Assembly (NCBI GenBank): GCA_963682025.1 | Contig: OY821517.1 | Coordinates: 106,754,972-106,818,971 of the forward strand | DNA from: Cordilura impudica | Taxonomy: Eukaryota; Arthropoda; Insecta; Diptera; Scathophagidae | Length of the DNA: 64,000 bases | Reading direction: 5' to 3' | In this document: positions 22,100 through 33,837 of the stretch, piece by piece | Layout of the letters: every line of letters starts with the position of its first letter | Numbering within the stretch: position 1 is the first letter of the stretch | Notes under the pieces: model-generated | Told to the model about the DNA's origin: nothing | The model's database searches: none | The model's input: the letters and a program-made list of their open reading frames with translations, nothing else | Made by a program: the position numbers and the translations under genes

Positions 22100-23060
22100 G
22101 CTTGGCACTAGTATCTCCATCTACTCCAGGAGCTCGCATTGCTAAACCTCCTCCTCCTGTGGTAACTCGTTGCCAAGTCCAGCGTGCCATGAATTTTGAT
22201 ACCAATAGAGTTGCTCAGGTAAGTTCTGGTACAGCGTCAGGTCTTGACATTAACTTGACGGAAAGAGAAAGTATTTCTACACAGTATCAAAGGGAATTTG
22301 TTCAAAGTATTGTTGTTACAGCGGTTAGCGCTCAAAAAATCGAAATGTTATCCAACCTTAACCAACAAATAGCCAGGTTAATTGAAACCAATATGGAATC
22401 AGTGTTTAAACGGTTGAGTTTAACAGCGGATACAAACCGTCCGCTTAACGCGGACATTTGCAAAATTTTCAGTCTCAGAATCTACCTGGTGTAGCCAATC
22501 GATCTTTAGAACAGCTATGAGGGTTACCATTTTCAGTTGATAGCAATATGCCACAGAGAAATATAATTCAAAATTTGAATGCATCAGGCGGTAACATTTC
22601 ACCCCATACTAATGACTCTTTTCGACCTGAGAAAGTAGGTCATATTATCCATAACTGGAAAATCAAATTTTCGGGCGATTTAAAGGGAATGTCAATTGAT
22701 AATTTCTTATATCGTGTAGAAGCTTTGACCACACAAATTCAAAATGGAAATTTTAATTTATTATCTGACCACATTTCAACCTTGTTTGATTTCAAAGCTA
22801 GCCATTGGTTTTGGAGATATCAAAAAAATGCTCATGTAATTAATTGGCCAGATTTGTGTCGAGCATTGCGAAAGTAATATAAGGATTCCCGTACGGATGT
22901 AGATCTAAGGGAAATGATAGAAGACAGAAAGCCAATGAGAAATTTGACGAGTTCTACGAAGCGATAGTCGATATATCAAATCGTCTTACTCAGCCATTAG
23001 ATGACATAGTTCTCTTTAAATTATTACGACGAAATTTACTACTTGAAATTCAACACGAAA
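22100..23060 (+). pseudogene. gypsy gag pseudogene, first part
   Basis: Structural protein of the retroelement particle. 22102-22494 gives a Pro- and Ser-rich N-terminal region. 22548-22877 gives the capsid-like part with FSGDLKGMSIDNFLYRVEAL and ASHWFWRYQKNA, the pattern of retrotransposon gag. After a stop and frameshifts it continues (DVDLREMIEDRK) to 23060, where the Helitron enters. The gag resumes at 25777 in the frame in use just before the insertion. Confidence 0.75.
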
Positions 23061-23562
23061 TCTATATATGTATATAAAATTAATTTTCTGTTTGTTTGTT
23101 TGTTTGACCGCTATAATAATTTCTATTTTTCCACGGATTTCTCTGAAATTTAATAAACACGATCTCTGTACCCCAGGGAAGGTCGCCATATTCTTTTTAT
23201 TGGTCACGTTTACTTTTAAGCCCACTTTTTATATACATTTCGTTTTCTGCTTTTTGGTACATTTTTTCGCTACATAAATTTTTAGTTTTAACGGATTTCA
23301 ATGAAATTTGGTACACATGATATCTGTACCCCAGGGAAAGTCACCGTATGCATCTTATGGGCCACGCCTATTTTTGCGCCTAATTTTTTAAATTGTTACG
23401 GGTTTTGCTCGAATTTATTGCACATTATTCTCAGATCCCAGGCAAGGTCGTCATATACTTTTATCGGCCACGCCCACTTTTTTAAATTTTCTATATACGC
23501 TTTTAGTGTTTGTTAACATATTTTAATTTTTTAATGAACTTCCCAAAAATTTTGTACATAAA

Positions 23563-24310
23563 TCTCTTCACTTACTACCCTTGAGGTTACACCATTATGA
23601 AATAAATATTCTAAATCAACCTATTACAAATTTTCCCGTCTTGCCTTTTTTACTATATTAGTTGCAACACCCCAAAAGTAGTGCAGATATAATTCATGGG
23701 TGAACAGATACAGGTTGACTACCGCTGTAAGATTACTCCTATTATAAATACTTGCATCTCGCCTTTTTAACTACAATGGAAAACAAAATATTACATTTAT
23801 TTCCATCTCGCCTTTTAGCTACATTGGAACCAACCTATTACAAATATTCCCATTTCGTCGTTTCCAATGTATACGTGAGTTATAAAGGTGTTAAAAGAAT
23901 TATTTGCAATTGTGACTTGCACATGAGTGCATAGCATATAGGCCCAACTATACTAAACAGAACTCTAGAGAACCCGATCAGACCCGTATCGAGTCTCAAC
24001 GAGTTAGACAATCTGAGTCGAGAAAGGCTGAAACACATGAGTAAACCCAATAACGTCTTGAAGCCCAAAGATCATGGCAAGGTTTGGAAGAGAAGCGGAA
24101 ATGCCTGAATCTACTCAAGTACGCCTAGAAATCCAGAAATTGGGGAGCAACTTCACGGTGAACAAATTCCCCAAATGCAAAAAAAGTCCCCAAAAGAAAT
24201 GAAATAATCTTCCTTACTGCTCTTAATGTATGTCCTGCAATAAACGTATTTAAAATCTGTATTCTTTTCAATAACATAATTTCGGCGCGCGGACGCGACG
24301 CGCTCGCGGA
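23563..24310 (+). pseudogene. Helitron-derived segment with N-terminal repeat-region remnant
   Basis: This block matches H6 (62660-63907) in inverted orientation. At 23983-24042 a frame reads ESQRVRQSESRKAETHE, the kind of Glu/Gln/Arg-rich repeated helix found at the N-terminus of insect Helitron proteins. The helicase itself is gone. 23630-23870 includes two diverged copies of a ~60-base unit with TCTCGCCTTTT. The block ends in the CG-rich stretch GCGCGCGGACGCGACGCGC. Confidence 0.55.
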
Positions 24311-24784
24311 ACTCAGCTGAGCTAAAATATCGGATGATCTGCAAAAAATATTGTTTGGTAATTAAAATAGGTATACAGCAACTGCGCTGCAGCACTGGTG
24401 TAGCTGCCAAACGAGCGGATGCGGACGCGAATCGCTCGTATGAAGAGTCTCAGCGAAAAGTCTTATGAAAAAATATATCTAGGTGTATGCAATAATTGCT
24501 ATACATATACTACAAGCAGTTGCTTAAATCAACCTTGTGGCACCTTTAGACGTCGCATTCATTTTCCATTTTTCTTTGCTGATCACTATTTGAATGAAGT
24601 AATTAAATTTTTAAAAAGCCTGATTCCTTTAATTTGCAAACGATTCCGTTATATTGATATTTACAAATTAAATAAAATTAAAAAAAAAAACTTTAGGCGG
24701 TTTCGCAGCTTATTTTTGAAGCATTTTTGCTGTGGCGTCTTAAAAAAAACTTCTAAATTAAAAAATTACAAAATTTTAAATTGA

Positions 24785-25570
24785 AACAAGTAAGAAAATT
24801 ATAGTCGGTCTAGACCGACTATACGATACCCTATACCATGCGTTTAGAAACCCTATCTCTTCGGCCCAACTAACTGGACATTGAAAATAAGCAAAAACCA
24901 AATTTGAGTGGGATTTTTATTAATTTTTTTGGCTGCAGATATGAAAAAGTTCATATCGGATGCTATATCTATAAAGGGACTAGGTCCAAAAATGGACCGA
25001 TCCTGATAATGTTTGGTAAAGTCTCTTGTATTTTGCAAAAATATATACAAACAAAATTTGTGAAGAATCAGTGCAATATTTTTGTTTTTTAATAGATTTA
25101 AGTGAAGATCGGGAAGCAGCTCTATATGGGGTCAAAGGGATCATTTTTGGACTACTCATTAGTGGATGTAATGAACGCATACAAACCCAATTTGAGTAGG
25201 ATCTATATGACAATTTGGATCTTATGGAAATTTATGTCGATTTCATATGGGTAATTTGTATGGGGGCTAGGTCTGAACATGCACCGATTCTCACCAATTT
25301 CAACAGCGTTCATGCCATAGCCGATAAAAGCTTATATACCAAATTTCATCAAAATATATTCATATTTGCGACCTGCACTTTGATTACAAGCTTTACATGG
25401 ACACACAAGCGGACGGACGGACGGACGGACGGACATTGTTAAATCAACTCAGAAAGTGATTCTGATTCGATCGGTATAATTAAAGATGGGTCTAGGTCAA
25501 ATATTTTTTGTTGTTACAAACAGCAGCACAAAGTCATTATACCCAAACCACATAGTGGTATAGGGTATAA
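24785..25570 (-). mobile_element. mini-me/DINE-like element, copy M5
   Basis: Young-subfamily copy in inverted orientation inside Helitron H3, with both ends and the terminal palindrome intact. It must be younger than H3, which must be younger than the gypsy element. It differs from M4 and M6 at only a few positions, so this subfamily moved fairly recently. Confidence 0.88.
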
Positions 25571-25776
25571 TAAAAAATGAATTTGTTCCCCCAAAAAACG
25601 TAAACATGGGGAATTTTTTCACCATGAACAAATCCCCAATCCCATACAAATTTTTCGGGAGAAAGTTCATTTTTTTGAGGAATGGTTCATTGGGGACTAA
25701 GTACTCAGCGCCTGATAAGCATAGTGAACCAAAGGCATTTCGATCCCGGGCAAGACCGGGTAGAAACAGTTACTAT

Positions 25777-26440
25777 TAAATAGACATTTAGAATCGGTGT
25801 CGCAATTGCGTGATATTTGCCATAGGCGTGAGTTTTTGATGCAAGCTGTTGGAAGAAAACAACGCTTTATAAAGCCATTTGTTTCTCGAAGAGAGGTTCA
25901 TGAAATTGTAAACGAAGAAGAGGAACCATCAGACAATGATGATATATCTGCCATATCCCTTGTTTGTTGGAATTGTGATAAAAATGGTCACCGTTACCAT
26001 GAGTTTTTTGCTATGGGTGTGGTACACCGAACGTATATAAACCTAAATAAACCAAATGCATTACAAAAAGCTTCAATTCGAGTGCACCGAATGGTGCTCG
26101 TAGACCGACGAACTTTACCACCACTTGGACAAATACCGATTTGAAACTAATCATTCTTTGAATGAGTCTATTTATCGTTATCCTAAAAATCCTTTTAGCT
26201 CTCGTGAGAATGTAAGTAAAGTGACAAATTTTAGTACCTTCTTGAAGAATAATGTCATTGATAAGGATATAACTCGTTTTTTTAAAACAATCTGAGATTT
26301 TATCGGCAAATTTTAGAATACCTAAAACCTCACCTGATTTGTCACATGTGATTTTGAAAGAAACTTTTGAGAACACCAATTTTAATTTTCCATCAGCAAA
26401 TTGTAAAAATAATGTGAAAACTCACCTTTTTTTTAACCGT
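25777..26440 (+). pseudogene. gypsy gag pseudogene, zinc-knuckle part
   Basis: Continuation of gag after H3: SQLRDICHRREFLMQ, an acidic stretch (NEEEEPSDNDD), then CWNCDKNGHRYHEFF. The last is a CX2CX4HX4C nucleic-acid-binding knuckle whose final Cys has become Phe. A second, less regular Cys motif follows in another frame near 26010. The stretch 26160-26440 is frameshifted and only partly readable. Confidence 0.7.
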
Positions 26441-26445
26441 TTCAC

Positions 26446-26997
26446 GTGCATTTAGCAGAATATAATGCTAAACGTGCTGAAATTTTTAATGCAGTTACAC
26501 CATCTCAAAAGAAAATTCGTTCGACGGAGCGTATGAGAAATTTTTGGCAAAATATTAATTATACACGCCGTAATCTTTTGAGTTCGCTTTATGATAAACC
26601 AAATGATATCCGTCCGTACGCTGATGTTCTGTTACTTGGAAAATCTGTTAGTGGTTTGCTAGATACAGGGGCGTCAAGTAGCCGTTTAGGGTCGCAGGCG
26701 GCTAAAGAATTTTTGGACTCTAACGGGAATTATAAGAAAATTAAATTATACGTTAAAACAGCAGATGGAAAATCTCAATGTGTTTTTGGATGCATAAAAG
26801 CGGATGTTACTTTCAGAGGTGTTACGAAATCTACTAATTTATATATTGTACCTAATTTATCGCAAAATCTGTATCTCGGCATTGAGTTTTGGCGAATATT
26901 TGAGATATTACCGCCTGGATTGATATCAGAACTGGATTTTAATATTTTCAGAAATAATATTTCTGAAATATCGCATCAACGTCCAAGTAGTTATTGA
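26446..26997 (+). pseudogene. gypsy protease domain
   Basis: A 183-codon open segment. The aspartic protease active site is clear: LLDTGASSSRLG at ~26656-26691, followed by KTADGKSQCVFG and the YLGIEFW segment, in retropepsin order. It would cleave the polyprotein. The frame is open within the segment but not joined to intact gag or RT. Confidence 0.78.
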
Positions 26998-27051
26998 TTC
27001 TTTCCGACATTTAAAACTAAAGGTCTAGGGCGCACATGTATAGTCTCTCAC

Positions 27052-27640
27052 GTGATTGATGTTGGAGAGGCTACCCCCATCAAGAAAAGCCATTTCCCTG
27101 TCTCACCCGCAGATGAAAAATTAATTTACGCAGAATTAGATCGTATGCTAGAGATGGACGTTATAGAGGAATCTGATAGCGCATGGTCCTCGCCAATTGT
27201 TTTAGTACGTAAACCGGGAAAGGTTAGATTATGTTTGGATAGGAACGTAAACTCGGTTACCGTCAAGGATACCTATCCTTTGCCGAATATAGATGGCATC
27301 CTGAGTGGATAACCATGGATGGGTTCTGGAAAATTCCGCTCGACAAGTCATCAAAGGATAAAACAGCATGTACCGTTCCAGGTCGCCCCTTATATCATTA
27401 CAAGGTCATGCCTTTTGGGCTTTGTAATGCTCCACAGACAATGTCTCGACTTATGGATAAGGTGGTACCAGCTACATTAAGATCGGAACTGTTTGATTAT
27501 CTGGACAACTTGGTGATCGTGTCAGATTCTTTTTGCGGACATTTGGAGGTTCTGCGGGAAGTCTCACAACATATTTGTTCCTCAGGGACGAAAAATCTAA
27601 ATTTTGCGTACAGGAAGTCCGTTATCTTGGCCATTTAGCG
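27052..27640 (+). pseudogene. gypsy reverse transcriptase domain
   Basis: RT fingers and palm: SDSAWSSPIVLVRKPGKVRL, then DTYPLPNIDGIL, then MDGFWKIPLD (normally D-L-xx-G-Y-xQI), VMPFGLCNAP, and the catalytic YLDD read here as DYLDNLVIVS at ~27496-27525, with the last Asp changed to Asn. A stop after ILSG and a frame change near 27530 break it. Copying by this domain is therefore impossible on two counts. Confidence 0.82.
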
Positions 27641-28340
27641 GGGAATGAGGTTATTCAGACAGACCCGGAAAAAATATCGGCCATAATTGAATTTCCCACT
27701 CCGAGGTCTGTTAAACAAATCAGACTATTTCGGGGATGTCGTGTTGGTACAGAAAGTTCATCAGGAACTATGCATCTGTTACTACGCCTTTAACAAATTT
27801 ATTGAAGTCAAACAAAAAAATTGTTTGGACTGCAGAGGCTCAGGTTGCTTTTGAGGAATTAAAGAAAATTTTGGCAATCTCACCAGTGTTGCATAGTCCT
27901 GATTTTTCACAGCCACTTTATATACACTGTGATACTAGCAACACTGGAATAGGAAGCGTATTGGTCCAAAAAACTGCGGAGGGTGAAGAGTTTCCAATCG
28001 CCTTTGTGTCGAAGAAACTAAATCAAGCCCAACGTAAAAACTCAGTGACCGGACAGGAATTCTTAGCAGTAATGTTGAGCATAAAAAATTTAGGGCTTAT
28101 GTTGAAGGACATGAGTTTACAGTGATCACCGATCATGCGTCATTGAAGTGGCACCTGTCCCAAACTGACCTGAATTCGCGGTTGACAGGATGGTATTTAA
28201 AACTTCAGGGCTTCAGTTTCAAAATAGACCACAGAAAAGGTAGTCATAACATGGTTCCTGATGCACTTTCGCGTACCAACACCGAAGATTTCTCTGCGTT
28301 TCAAGCAGAGGAAATTTCCGTGTTAGACGATAACTGTTAG
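27640..28340 (+). pseudogene. gypsy RT connection and RNase H domain
   Basis: After RT thumb remains (YLGHLAGNEVIQTDPEKISA) comes the RNase H: YIHCDTSNTGIGSVLVQ (first catalytic Asp), then ITDHASLKWHL and the C-terminal GSHNMVPDALSR. It would digest the RNA strand of the hybrid. Order and spacing are normal; frame changes occur at ~27740 and ~28120. Confidence 0.8.
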
Positions 28341-28419
28341 ACAGCGTAAACGAAAACCTTGATGAAACCCCTGACCTTAAAATTGTCGACGTATACTTGT
28401 ACAGACGGACGGGGAACAA

Positions 28420-28617
28420 GTGGGAGATGATCTAGCATGGAAGCTTTGGATACCCAAAGAAATGATTCCTGAGATACTTCGAAAAGCTCACAATGGCCCA
28501 CTGTCGTCACATGGTGGTATCAATAAAACCATGGAACGAGTTAGGCGTTTTTATTTTTGGCCAAATTTGGTAAACGATGTTAAAAAATATATAAATTCTC
28601 GCGATATATGTAATAAA
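28420..28617 (+). pseudogene. gypsy integrase, N-terminal HHCC region
   Basis: WIPKEMIPEILRKAHNGPLS then HGGINKTMERVRRFYFWP and a terminal DICNK give the His and Cys pattern of the zinc-binding region at the start of gypsy integrases. The first of the two expected Cys is not seen (RDIC). The frame stops at 28618, where an unrelated A+T-rich segment begins. Confidence 0.75.
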
Positions 28618-28950
28618 TGAACTAAATATTAACTTTAATTTTAATTCACAATGTTTTATTTACTAATTTCAATTTATGTTTCTTAAATATTTAGCTTTCC
28701 AAATTAGAATTTATTTTTTATTTGACAGACGGACTGGACCGGTAGATGACTGTTTAAGCTTTTTTCCAAAAAAACAATGACAACAAATTGAATGGTAAAA
28801 TAATAGTGATGTAGATTTTTTATGTTACAACCTACAGCCAATGTTGTCAATATGTTTATTAAAATTCTTTGTTATGCATGTAACATTGAGAATATGAGTT
28901 GCCAATTTTTACACTTGGAGAATTTATGTTACATTATGGTTAGACGCAAC
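28618..28950. other. A+T-rich segment interrupting the integrase
   Basis: About 330 bases with no similarity to integrase lie between the zinc region and the sequence expected next (Thr-Lys-Ala-Pro-like, at ~28950). I could not find terminal inverted repeats or a target duplication, so it may be a small degraded insertion or replaced sequence. Confidence 0.45.
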
Positions 28951-29480
28951 AGCACCCAAATTTTACATTGCGACCTTCTTTGGGTAAAACGTCAGAAACA
29001 CATAGATTTTTGCAAAATCTGTATGTAGATTTTTTTGGTCCTTATCATAGATCTAAATCAGGCTATATAGGGATATTCAAAGGTTTAGATCACTTATCAA
29101 AATTTTGCTTTTTAAAGGTTATAAAAAAATTTACATCGGATATAGTGGTAAAATATATGTAGAAAGAACTATTTCACACAAACGAAACCCCTGAACCTAT
29201 TGTTTCAGATAATGGATCACAGTTTAAAGCTAGTCAATTTAATAAATTGCTGCAGAATTATGGAATTAACCACGTCTATACTGCAGTATATTTGCCTCAA
29301 GCTAATGCATCTGAACGCGTTAGTCGTTCAGTACTGGCAGCAATTCGGGAATATATTAAACAAAGCAATTGGGATGAATACCGCAGTAGCATCAGTTGTG
29401 CATTGCGTTCACCTGCGTATGCGTCAGTGGCTATATGGCATGTAGGGGTGCTTATAGCCGGAAAATATTGTTGTTGAATA
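28950..29480 (+). pseudogene. gypsy integrase core
   Basis: Catalytic core in two frames: FLQNLYVDFFGPYHRSKSG (first catalytic Asp), PIVSDNGSQFKASQF (second Asp), NYGINHVYTAVYLPQANASE (Glu in the expected place), then RSVLAAIREYI and ISCALRSPA. A stop after VVKYM and frame changes disrupt it. The recognisable similarity ends near 29440, and I find no long terminal repeat beyond. Confidence 0.8.
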
Positions 29481-29497
29481 TTTTTTATTCGTACCAA

Positions 29498-32364
29498 TTA
29501 AAATTTTTTTAGCTCGAGGATTGTAATTTTTGGCATTCTTCTTAAAATGCATTACACCCTGTTGTGAATAGATAATGCAGTGTATTGTGGGTGCATTATG
29601 TATGTGTATGTTAGCGCTGAATTAGCGTAAACTTTTCAAAATGAAACAAATTCCTATTTTGCTGAAAATCAACCACACATTTATTTCAATCATAGACTCT
29701 GTCATTTTTATAAAATACATGTAAGTTTCAGTTTACAAAATTGTGTGAAATTTAAGGTTAGTGATGTGTTTACATTCAATTTCTTTAATTTTGATTTTTA
29801 TTATAACTATTATTTCTTTTATAAAGAAAGAAACCAATTTTCAAAAGGAAAATGTGAAAATTATTTTGGAAGTTTTCTCTCGTTGTTGCGAATTTCTGAT
29901 TTCCTTTCAAGGATCTCTTTGGTTCATGCTAAAAATTGAATTAATATGTTTATTTAACTCATTGTCAAACTTTTATTTTTTTTATATAACAGAAAAATAA
30001 ATACTGTTTTTGTTCAGATTTCAGCGTTCATATGAAACCTTATTTTCATTTTTATTCATAAATACATACGTGTCAGCAAAAGCTATTGATACCTCATCAC
30101 CTTCAATTTGTTATAAAAACAGGTAGCACATAAATATACTACATACACCTGGGCATACCAAAACCTTAAAACCTTTTTTTACTATTGCAGTGCACAGGGG
30201 AGAAAACACCCTTAAAATTATAGTTTTTATATATATTTTAATATTTTGATACGAGCTGCTTATGAAAGTAGTCTAAAACGGGTATAAATTGAGTGGAAAT
30301 TACCGTATGAACAGATTATTTTTGGGAACGCGCAACTCCGAAATAGAAACCCGAAATCTTGCATCTATAATACCCTTGATTGAGACAGCAATAGAAAAGT
30401 GAAAAATTTGTGAAAATTGTTTAATTTTGCAGTGAAAGTATCAAAGAAAGAAATTAACCTAAAGTAATAGTGCCAGTGTGAAGCATTATTTCTAGTATAA
30501 AAGAATAAAATTGGTATAAAATAACAGCTAAAATCCAAGAAGTAAAAAGCAGCCAATCTAAATAACATTTAACATTTAGAACCCCACGTGATAAATTGCG
30601 TCAGCTAGAATGAAAAAATTGTAATTAATAAAGTAATATATAAATGAAGTGAGAAATAAGACATTGCTTTATAAAATTATAATTGTTCCTCTAAAATTTT
30701 AATCGCTGCTGAAGGAGCTTAACTAACGGCTATAGTCGATACCAAAACATGGTTTCTACAGTGAAATCTTCATAAAACAGCGATTTCGATATTAAATTGT
30801 TTTTTTATTATAAATTATAAAATCGATTAAAAATTATCACGGGCGTGCAACACACTTAAAAAGGAAGATAACAAAAACAATCGTGTAGCTTAAGTACTGT
30901 CAAAAAAAAAAAGAGTTACGAGAAGGGTAAAACGAATAAGACAACTAGTTTAAATTATCGACTTTGTTGCCATATCGGTTAAAACGCGATTTTTTTTGAT
31001 CATTTTTAATAAATATATATATTTCGTTTAAAAATAAAAACCCCAACAGTATCACCATCATTATTAAATCATCATCATCATCGTCGAAGCGACGAAAAAT
31101 CTGTCATCGTTGGATTAAACGCTGATGTACGTAAGATTTTTATTTACGTTTATTTTTATTTTACAAGCCACTTGCGTGTATCCACCATTACAGTTCACTA
31201 ACATAGAATTTATTCTGTAAACGAAAATAATTTACAATAACAGTCAACAACATCGTGAGAACAGAAACGCCGCTCTGTTAAACATGAGTTAATCCTGTTA
31301 GTGAAATAGCGATGGATAAATGTTTATGCAAGTTCTAATATTTATTGATGAAAACTAATAATAGCAAATTATGAGCAATTTAAAATCCTCTATTTTGTTA
31401 CACAAATCATTGTTTAAATATGAAGCTGTCAACTATAAATTGCTTTTATTAAATTAGTTATAAAATATATATGAAATTTTAACGGGATATTACTAATTTC
31501 AATTCCATTCGTTCCGCTGGCTAAAAGTAATTGTGTTGAATTTAATATATATATATAAATTTTTTTTCTTAGTTGAAAGTTGAAAGTTCATTTATTGAAC
31601 TCGTGTTAAACCTCTGAACTTTTTTTTACCTTTATTCAAACCTTTTCTTGTTAGTTTATTTAAATGGTATCGGGTTGGTTGTAATATATTTCTGCACCAA
31701 ATTTTTTTTATTCAATTTTTTTTTCATATATTTTTTTGAACTTTAAGTCGTGATTATTCATGTTAAATTTTTCCTTGTAGCTCACCTCATTTATCTAGAA
31801 ATATGTTAGGTTTAATTAGAGTTAGGATTAATTGGATTTTAAAATTACTCAATCAATAAATTCAAATATTTTAGAATGATTCTTTAAAAAGTTTTTGTTG
31901 AAATATCTAGCGACTTGAGCAGATAAGGTACATTAATGGGACTATGTACGATATGATAGGCTCTTCATAACATGGTCATGGTTGGGAGGGTGAAACTAAT
32001 GTGTAAACACCCATACACATACAATCATCAGACTTTACTTCCCTTTTCTCTAAATGATCTCCCTTTCGTTCTCTTTCCTTTCGAGAATCCTCCCCAACAG
32101 CCGACGAGATAGTAGCCGGAAAATATATGCGTGTTGCTACAACTGGTTTGAAATAAAAACGTCATAAACATACACTGTCAATCTTCATTGTATACTAGAA
32201 ATGTTGGGTTATTTTATCTAAATTTGTTCTTTTACACTTAATTTAAGATTTTAGTGGTTTTCTTTATTTCATAGTTTAACTCTATATCTCTATCCTAGTA
32301 ATTTTTATTTCCTTTTTTAATTTGGCAAAAGTTGAAACTAAGGAATTTTAGGCATTATGATATT
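29498..32364. other. Long stretch without recognised genes or repeats
   Basis: The longest repeat-free part of the window (2.9 kb). It has no ORF with coding character and no copy of the local repeat families. 31060-31090 has an ATC/ATCATC run, and 32040-32110 is pyrimidine-rich. The possible exon at 30300-31130 is listed separately. It may be intron or untranslated sequence of a host gene whose coding exons lie outside. Confidence 0.35.
30300..31130 (+). other. Possible non-coding first exon (5' UTR)
   Basis: Sequence with the style of fly 5' leaders: many A-rich, stop-filled words such as GTGAAAAATTTGTGAAAATTG and AAGTGAAAAATTTG, rising complexity towards the end, then CTGATGTAC|GTAAGATTTTT at 31131, a good 5' splice site followed by T-rich sequence. 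No coding start follows within the exon. This is inference from composition and one splice-like site; promoter and acceptor are not identified. Confidence 0.22.
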
Positions 32365-33150
32365 TATACCCTATACCACTATGAGGTTTGGGTATAATGA
32401 CTTTGTGCTGCTGTTTGTAACAACCAAAAATATTTGACCTAGACCCATCTTTAATTATACCGATCGAATCAGAATCACTTTCTGAGTTGATTTAACAATG
32501 TCCGTCCGTCCGTCCGTCCGTCCGTCTGTGTGTCCATGTAAAGCTTGTAATCAAACTGCAGGTCGCAAATATGAATATATTTTGATGAAATTTGGTATAT
32601 AAGCTTGTATCGGCCATGGGATGAACGCTATTGAAATTGGTGAGAATCGGTCCATGTTCAGACCTAGCCCCCATACAAATTACCCATATGAAATCGACAT
32701 AAATTGCCATAAGATCCAAATTGTCATATAGATCTTACTCAAATTGGGTTTGTATGCGTTCATTACATCCACTAATGAGTAGTCTAAAAATGATCCCTGT
32801 GACCCCATATAGAGCTGCTTCCCGATCTTCACTTAAATCTATTAAAAAACAAAAATATTGCACTGATTCTTCTCAAATTTTGTTTGTACATATTTTTGCA
32901 AAATACAAGAGACTTTACCAAACATGATCAGGATCGGTCCATTTTTGGACCCAGTCCCTTTATAGATATAGCATCCGATATGAACTTTTTCATATCTGCA
33001 GCCAAAAAAATTAATAAAAATCCCACTCAAATTTGGTTTTTGCTTATTTTCAATGTCCAGTTAGTTGGGCCTAAGAGATAGGGTTTCTAAACGCATGGTA
33101 TAGGGTATCGTATAGTCGGTCTAGACCGACTATAATTTTCTTACTTGTTT
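32365..33150 (+). mobile_element. mini-me/DINE-like element, copy M6
   Basis: Young-subfamily copy with (GTCC)6, intact ends and palindrome. It is almost identical to M4, including the CTTTATAGATATAGC variant. The opening reads ACTATGAGG where the others have ACTATGTGG. Confidence 0.88.
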
Positions 33151-33837
33151 TAATTTACAATTGTATTTTTATGTAGCTTTCGAAACACATTACGATTGGT
33201 TTGAATAACGATTCAATATTTATTTTATTTCATTCATCACTATCACCATTATCTGAATCGCCAAGTCCACCTACACATTTCTTCAAGTACGGCTCCTGGT
33301 TATTTTTTTTTATATCTGTAATTTGTTGATGTTTAGAATTTAAGTTTAGCGAAAAAGTGGCCATTAATTTTACTTTGTTTCAAAAGACACAGCGACTTGA
33401 TGATAACGCTTGTCTTTCTCGTCCAACTCAGTGGCTATTTGTTTACTAGAAGTGTTGATTTTATATATATTTAGATATATTTAACATATATTCGACTAAA
33501 ACCTTGTATATTGTGGAACAATTTTTTACCACTATTACAGTCTTGGCAGCGCTCCATGCAGCTAATTCATCATTATTTAAACTATTTGAGAAATCTTAAC
33601 TTCTCATAAGCTTTCTAATATCCTAGATTTAATGCTGTGTTCAGTCATACCATTTGGATTTTTTTCTTCACTTAGTCTTGGAAAAATGGGTCTTAAACAT
33701 ATAAAAACTTCGTCTCTTTTAACGATGCGTTCATTTTCCAACAGTATTATGCCTGGTTTTCATTATGTCATTTAAACTGACAACAAACAATTGCCTCAAC
33801 TGCATTAGGTAACTTTCTATTAATTACGTTTGTATTA
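33151..33837. other. Non-coding spacer before Helitron H4
   Basis: A+T-rich, no gene or known repeat recognised. Confidence 0.35.

Larger units (their letters stand above)
23061..25776 (+). mobile_element. Helitron H3 inserted in gypsy gag
   Basis: The left edge is A|TCTATATATGTATATAAAA at 23060|23061. The right edge is the hairpin CCCGG-GCAAGA-CCGGG at 25746-25761, then 15 bases ending CTAT (the expected CTAG with one change) and host T at 25777. There is no target duplication. Joining the two flanks restores the local gag reading frame exactly, which fixes both borders. The inside holds GTTTG repeats, a remnant of a Helitron N-terminal repeat region (23983-24042), a CG-rich block near 24285-24310 and mini-me M5. 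It has no complete helicase. It shares ~0.7 kb (inverted) with H6. Confidence 0.85.
22100..29480 (+). mobile_element. Degenerate Ty3/gypsy retroelement, interrupted
   Basis: Domain order gag, protease, RT, RNase H, integrase on one strand is that of Ty3/gypsy (Metaviridae). The gag is cut by a 2.7-kb Helitron (23061-25776), and a ~330-base A+T-rich segment separates the integrase zinc region from its core. No long terminal repeats or envelope gene were found at the edges, so the true ends are unknown. Multiple frameshifts and stops make it inactive. Confidence 0.85.

Noticed and set aside
24419..24784. 121-codon ORF inside Helitron H3
   Set aside because: No similarity to Helitron proteins or any other family; A/T-rich Lys/Phe composition suggests chance.
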